Positions 61,347 to 64,000 of a stretch of 64,000 bases of DNA are shown here, piece after piece. Position numbers and translations under genes: made by a program. Source of the stretch: an uncultured Oscillospiraceae bacterium (GTDB lineage Bacteria; Bacillota; Clostridia; Oscillospirales; Ruminococcaceae). Below the pieces are notes generated by a model. That model saw only the letters and a program-made list of their open reading frames with translations. It searched no databases and was not told where the DNA came from. The stretch covers positions 62,001 through 126,000 of the forward strand of contig CAJTTB010000005.1 in the NCBI GenBank assembly GCA_910579175.1, given 5' to 3'. Numbering within the stretch: the first letter of the stretch is position 1; every line of letters starts with the position of its first letter.

Positions 61347-62672
61347 ATGATTAGAGGGGACTTGAGAAAAATGGAACAATATTTTCAAAAGGAGATAGAA
61401 ACCGCACCATTAGAAGAACTTCAAAAGATGCAGTCAGAACGGTTGGTTGATACCGTCAAACGCGTTTATGAGAAGGTTGCTTATTATCGGGAACGCATGG
61501 ATCAAGCAGGTGTAAAACCGGAGGATATGAAATCCATAAAAGACTTAAAAAAATTGCCCTTTACCTATAAGCAGGATTTAAGAGATACCTATCCTTATGG
61601 TTTATTTGCAGTTCCATTGGAAGAAGTAGTAGAGCTTCATGCTTCCAGCGGAACAACAGGAAAACAGATTGTGGTGGGATATACCAAACATGATTTGGAA
61701 ATTTGGGGCGATATTTGTGCTCGTGCCATTGTGGCGACTGGAGGAAGTTGTCATGATAAGGTGCATGTTTCTTATGGTTATGGATTATTTACTGGAGGAT
61801 TTGGTTTACATTTGGGTGCACAGGCATTGGGAGCCACAGCAATTCCAGTTTCTTCTGGAAATACACCACGTCAGATTAATATTTTAAAAGATTTTGGTTC
61901 TACTGTACTTTGTTGTACACCTTCCTATGCACAGTATATTGGGGAATCACTTCATGAGGGAGGGGATACAACAGACCAAATCCATCTTAGAGCAGGCATT
62001 TTTGGCGCAGAGGCTTGGACAGAACAAATGAGAAAAGAAATAGAAAAAAGTCTAAATATCAAAGCGTATGATATTTATGGTTTAACTGAAATTATGGGAC
62101 CTGGAGTCGCTTATGAATGCAGTGAACAGACTGGAATGCATGTAAATGAGGACCACTTTATTGTAGAAGTGATTAACCCAGAAACCGGTGAGGTACTTCC
62201 AGAAGGGGAACAAGGTGAATTGGTATTTTCCTGTATTACAAAAGAGGCATTTCCCCTGCTTCGTTATCGCACAAGAGATATTGGTATATTGACACGTAAA
62301 AAGTGTTCTTGTGGAAGGACCTTTATTAAGATGTCTAAACCAATGGGTAGAAGCGATGATATGTTGATTATTAAGGGTGTCAATGTATTTCCTTCACAGG
62401 TTGAAAGTGTATTGTTGGAGTTGGGTTATCCACCACATTATCAATTGGTAGTAAATCGAGTTGGAACAATGGATACCTTGGAGATTCGCGTGGAATTGTC
62501 TCAAGAGATGTTTTCCGATGCAGTCAATGTATTACAGGCACATGAAAGAAAGATTCGCGAAGCAGTTCGTTCTACTTTGGGAATTGCTGCTAAGATTACA
62601 TTGGTGGAACCAAAAAGTATAGAGCGTTCTATTGGAAAAGCAAAACGTGTTATTGATAATCGTCAAAAATAA
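61347..62672 (+). CDS. paaK: Phenylacetate-CoA ligase family protein, second copy
   Basis: A 441-residue paralogue of the gene at 57162. It shows LHASSGTTGKQIVVGYT, FTGGFGLHLGAQALG, YDIYGLTEIMGPGVAYE and LRYRTRDIG, with a CSCG motif and the GRSDDMLIIKGVNVFPSQVE C-terminal domain. Two ligases with one iorAB set suggest different aryl side chains (for example indoleacetyl and phenylacetyl or hydroxyphenylacetyl). The start is ATG 61347, 7 bases after AGAGG, or ATG 61371 (MEQYFQKEIE), which aligns with the paralogue's start. Confidence 0.92.
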   Translation: MIRGDLRKMEQYFQKEIETAPLEELQKMQSERLVDTVKRVYEKVAYYRERMDQAGVKPEDMKSIKDLKKLPFTYKQDLRDTYPYGLFAVPLEEVVELHASSGTTGKQIVVGYTKHDLEIWGDICARAIVATGGSCHDKVHVSYGYGLFTGGFGLHLGAQALGATAIPVSSGNTPRQINILKDFGSTVLCCTPSYAQYIGESLHEGGDTTDQIHLRAGIFGAEAWTEQMRKEIEKSLNIKAYDIYGLTEIMGPGVAYECSEQTGMHVNEDHFIVEVINPETGEVLPEGEQGELVFSCITKEAFPLLRYRTRDIGILTRKKCSCGRTFIKMSKPMGRSDDMLIIKGVNVFPSQVESVLLELGYPPHYQLVVNRVGTMDTLEIRVELSQEMFSDAVNVLQAHERKIREAVRSTLGIAAKITLVEPKSIERSIGKAKRVIDNRQK

Positions 62673-62724
62673 AATTGTCAATCTGTCTAAATAAATTGAC
62701 AATTTGAAAAATATATAGTATGAT
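62672..62724 (+). promoter_or_regulatory. Hairpin overlapping the promoter of the ACT-domain gene
   Basis: AAATTGTCAA (62672-62681) pairs with TTGACAATTT (62696-62705). The second arm contains the -35 TTGACA (62696-62701) of a promoter whose -10 TATGAT is at 62719-62724 (17-base spacer). It may be a terminator for paaK, an operator, or both. Confidence 0.6.
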
Positions 62725-62755
62725 TATAACAATTAAAAGAAGTGAGGTGCTTTGA

Positions 62756-63193
62756 ATGGATATTAAACAAATTTCTGTTTTTGTAGAGAATAAACCTGGT
62801 CGTCTTGCTACAATTACAAAGTTTTTAGGAGAGAATCATGTTGATATTCGTGCACTTTCAATTGCAGATACAAGAGACTTTGGTATTTTGCGGTTGATAG
62901 TGGATAATCCAGACCAGACAATTACCTTATTAAGGGAAGCAGGATATACCGTCTCTATTACCTCCGTTATTGCAGTTGCGATGAACGATGAGCCGGGAAG
63001 CCTTGCAAAGGTGTTGGAAATTTTATACATGGCAGGAATTACAGTAGAATATATGTATGCTTTTATCACTAGAACAAAAGATCATGCTTATGTAGTACTG
63101 CGTGTAGAAGATACAAAAGACAGTAGGGCAAGAGATATTTTAATGAACAACGATATTCATTTGGCAAGTTCAGAAGATATTTATAGCTTATAG
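62756..63193 (+). CDS. Tandem ACT-domain amino acid-binding protein
   Basis: A 145-residue protein consisting of two ACT domains: ISVFVENKPGRLATITKFLG (residues 5-24) and VIAVAMNDEPGSLAKVLEIL (about 71-90), each with the ligand-binding Pro-Gly loop. ACT domains bind amino acids; stand-alone tandem-ACT proteins often lie next to paaK-ior genes in Clostridia, so aromatic amino acid sensing is a fair inference. It has its own promoter and a terminator follows. Confidence 0.9.
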   Translation: MDIKQISVFVENKPGRLATITKFLGENHVDIRALSIADTRDFGILRLIVDNPDQTITLLREAGYTVSITSVIAVAMNDEPGSLAKVLEILYMAGITVEYMYAFITRTKDHAYVVLRVEDTKDSRARDILMNNDIHLASSEDIYSL

Positions 63194-63248
63194 AAATGGA
63201 ATTGGAACAACACATGGATTAAAATAACAAATTCATGATATTGAATAG

Positions 63249-63281
63249 AAAAGGGCTATTCAACTTGGGTAGCCCTTTTTA
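63249..63281 (+). terminator. Terminator after the ACT-domain gene
   Basis: AAAAGGGCTA pairs with TAGCCCTTTT, followed by T. Confidence 0.88.
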
Positions 63282-63425
63282 AATCTATATTTTAAAGGTA
63301 TTATCTGACATTTCAAAAGCAATTATTTGGCCACTTTGACAAACAATGAAAAAATATATTGTCAACAGATAAGATAAAAGTGATATGTTTGAATAAATTG
63401 AAAAAGGTAATAACTTCCAAAAAAC

Positions 63426-63456
63426 GCCTTGATTTTTCATCAAGGCATGATATAAT
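63426..63456 (+). promoter_or_regulatory. nagB promoter with overlapping inverted repeat
   Basis: GCCTTGAT (63426-63433) and ATCAAGGC (63439-63446) are perfect arms around TTTTC. The first arm contains most of a -35 TTGATT (63429-63434), and TATAAT follows at 63451-63456 (16-base spacer). A repressor binding this palindrome would block the promoter. The remaining 63282-63425 region is AT-rich with no gene. Confidence 0.55.
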
Positions 63457-63520
63457 CAAATTATCATATTGAAAATTTATGAGAAATAAAAATTTTTTAA
63501 ATAGAAAGGTTGTACAGCAT

Positions 63521-64000
63521 ATGAAAGTTATTTGGGCATCTGATTATCAAGAGGTTAGCAAAAGAACAGCAGACTATATCAAAGCACAAATTTTAATGAA
63601 ACCAAATTGTGTTTTGGGTCTTGCAACAGGTTCTTCTCCAATTGGAACTTATCAAAATTTGGTTTCTGCTTATCAAAATGGGGAAGTGGATTTTAGCAAG
63701 GTGACTTCTGTCAACTTAGATGAGTATTTTGGTTTAGATGGAGAACATGACCAAAGTTATCGTTATTTTATGAATCATCATTTATTTGATCATGTAAATA
63801 TTGCAAAGGAAAATACCTTTGTGCCAAGTGGAATCACAGAGGATATCGAACAAGAAACACAGCGTTATGAACAATTAATTCGTGACTTAGGTGGTGTAGA
63901 TTTGCAGTTGTTGGGAATTGGTCACAATGGTCACATTGGATTTAATGAGCCATGTAATGAATTCGTTCCTCAAACACATGTTGTAGATCTTGGAGAAAGT
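63521..64000 (+). CDS. nagB: Glucosamine-6-phosphate deaminase, N-terminal part
   Basis: NagB converts glucosamine-6-phosphate to fructose-6-phosphate and ammonium. The first 160 residues are in the window; the frame runs off the end. It shows LGLATGSSPIGTYQNLV, NLDEYFGLDGEHDQSY (active-site Asp), and LLGIGHNGHIGFNEP, all diagnostic. AGAAAGGTT precedes the ATG. It releases ammonium and carbon from amino sugars. Confidence 0.95.
   Translation, partial: MKVIWASDYQEVSKRTADYIKAQILMKPNCVLGLATGSSPIGTYQNLVSAYQNGEVDFSKVTSVNLDEYFGLDGEHDQSYRYFMNHHLFDHVNIAKENTFVPSGITEDIEQETQRYEQLIRDLGGVDLQLLGIGHNGHIGFNEPCNEFVPQTHVVDLGES

Overview
The window looks like a chromosomal segment of a low-GC, anaerobic, spore-forming and flagellated member of the Clostridia. 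The support is a ger-type germinant receptor operon, a flagellin gene, a BclA-like collagen repeat protein, type III glutamine synthetase, indolepyruvate:ferredoxin oxidoreductase, T-box and FMN leaders, and frequent TTG/GTG starts behind strong GGAGG sites. An Oscillospirales-like gut organism is my guess; no rRNA or species marker is present.

Layout. 1-5000: end of an S1-domain protein, the yfmF/yfmH peptidase-like pair, lgt and folD. 5100-6830: a divergent Crp/Fnr regulator and ferredoxin gene sharing a perfect palindrome, followed by an hcp gene cut off after about 33 codons. 6830-10800: a decaying accessory island with an Mrr-like nuclease, a broken IS1595-type transposase, an ECF sigma/anti-sigma pair and debris. 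10850-13900: a TetR-controlled MacB-like ABC exporter with a clear operator. 13950-24500: uppP, the collagen-like spore-surface protein, a DUF1461 protein and carbohydrate genes (GH123/DUF4091-like, polysaccharide deacetylase, GH36 alpha-galactosidase, glgB). 24500-33500: T-box-regulated leuA, tRNA-Gln, two GNAT enzymes, gdhA, ribU with its FMN riboswitch, and a lipid kinase. 33500-41800: flagellin with a long structured leader, the DUF4363/DUF421 pair and the gerABC operon. 41850-46820: two tRNA-Ser genes, a frameshifted DUF4365 gene, a ThiT-like ECF component, a DUF4230 protein and a PHP phosphoesterase. 46870-57000: malic enzyme, rpsB-tsf, a phosphoribosyltransferase, a TSCPD protein, the asnA-glnN nitrogen pair and a CNNM/CorC protein. 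57100-63200: an arylacetate cluster (paaK, iorA, iorB, a P-loop kinase, a second paaK, and an ACT-domain protein). 63521-end: nagB, cut by the window edge.

Two dispersed repeat families run through the intergenic DNA. One is a roughly 60-bp AT-rich element with a GCCAAC/GTTGGC hairpin (six good copies, one doubtful). The other is a roughly 240-bp element that reads as the 3' end of an IS200/IS605 tnpB gene (zinc-finger/DRD-type C-terminus, stop codon, omegaRNA-like region and right-end hairpin) without the rest of tnpB. It occurs as two full copies, one copy with only the 5' part and one with only the 3' part. Two copies start exactly at the U-tract of a terminator. This second family is the most interesting observation in the window.

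Metabolically, the window suggests amino-acid-based life: gdhA, glnN and asnA handle ammonium, leuA is tuned by charged tRNA-Leu, and iorAB plus two PaaK ligases would turn aromatic 2-oxoacids into arylacetyl-CoA and arylacetates.
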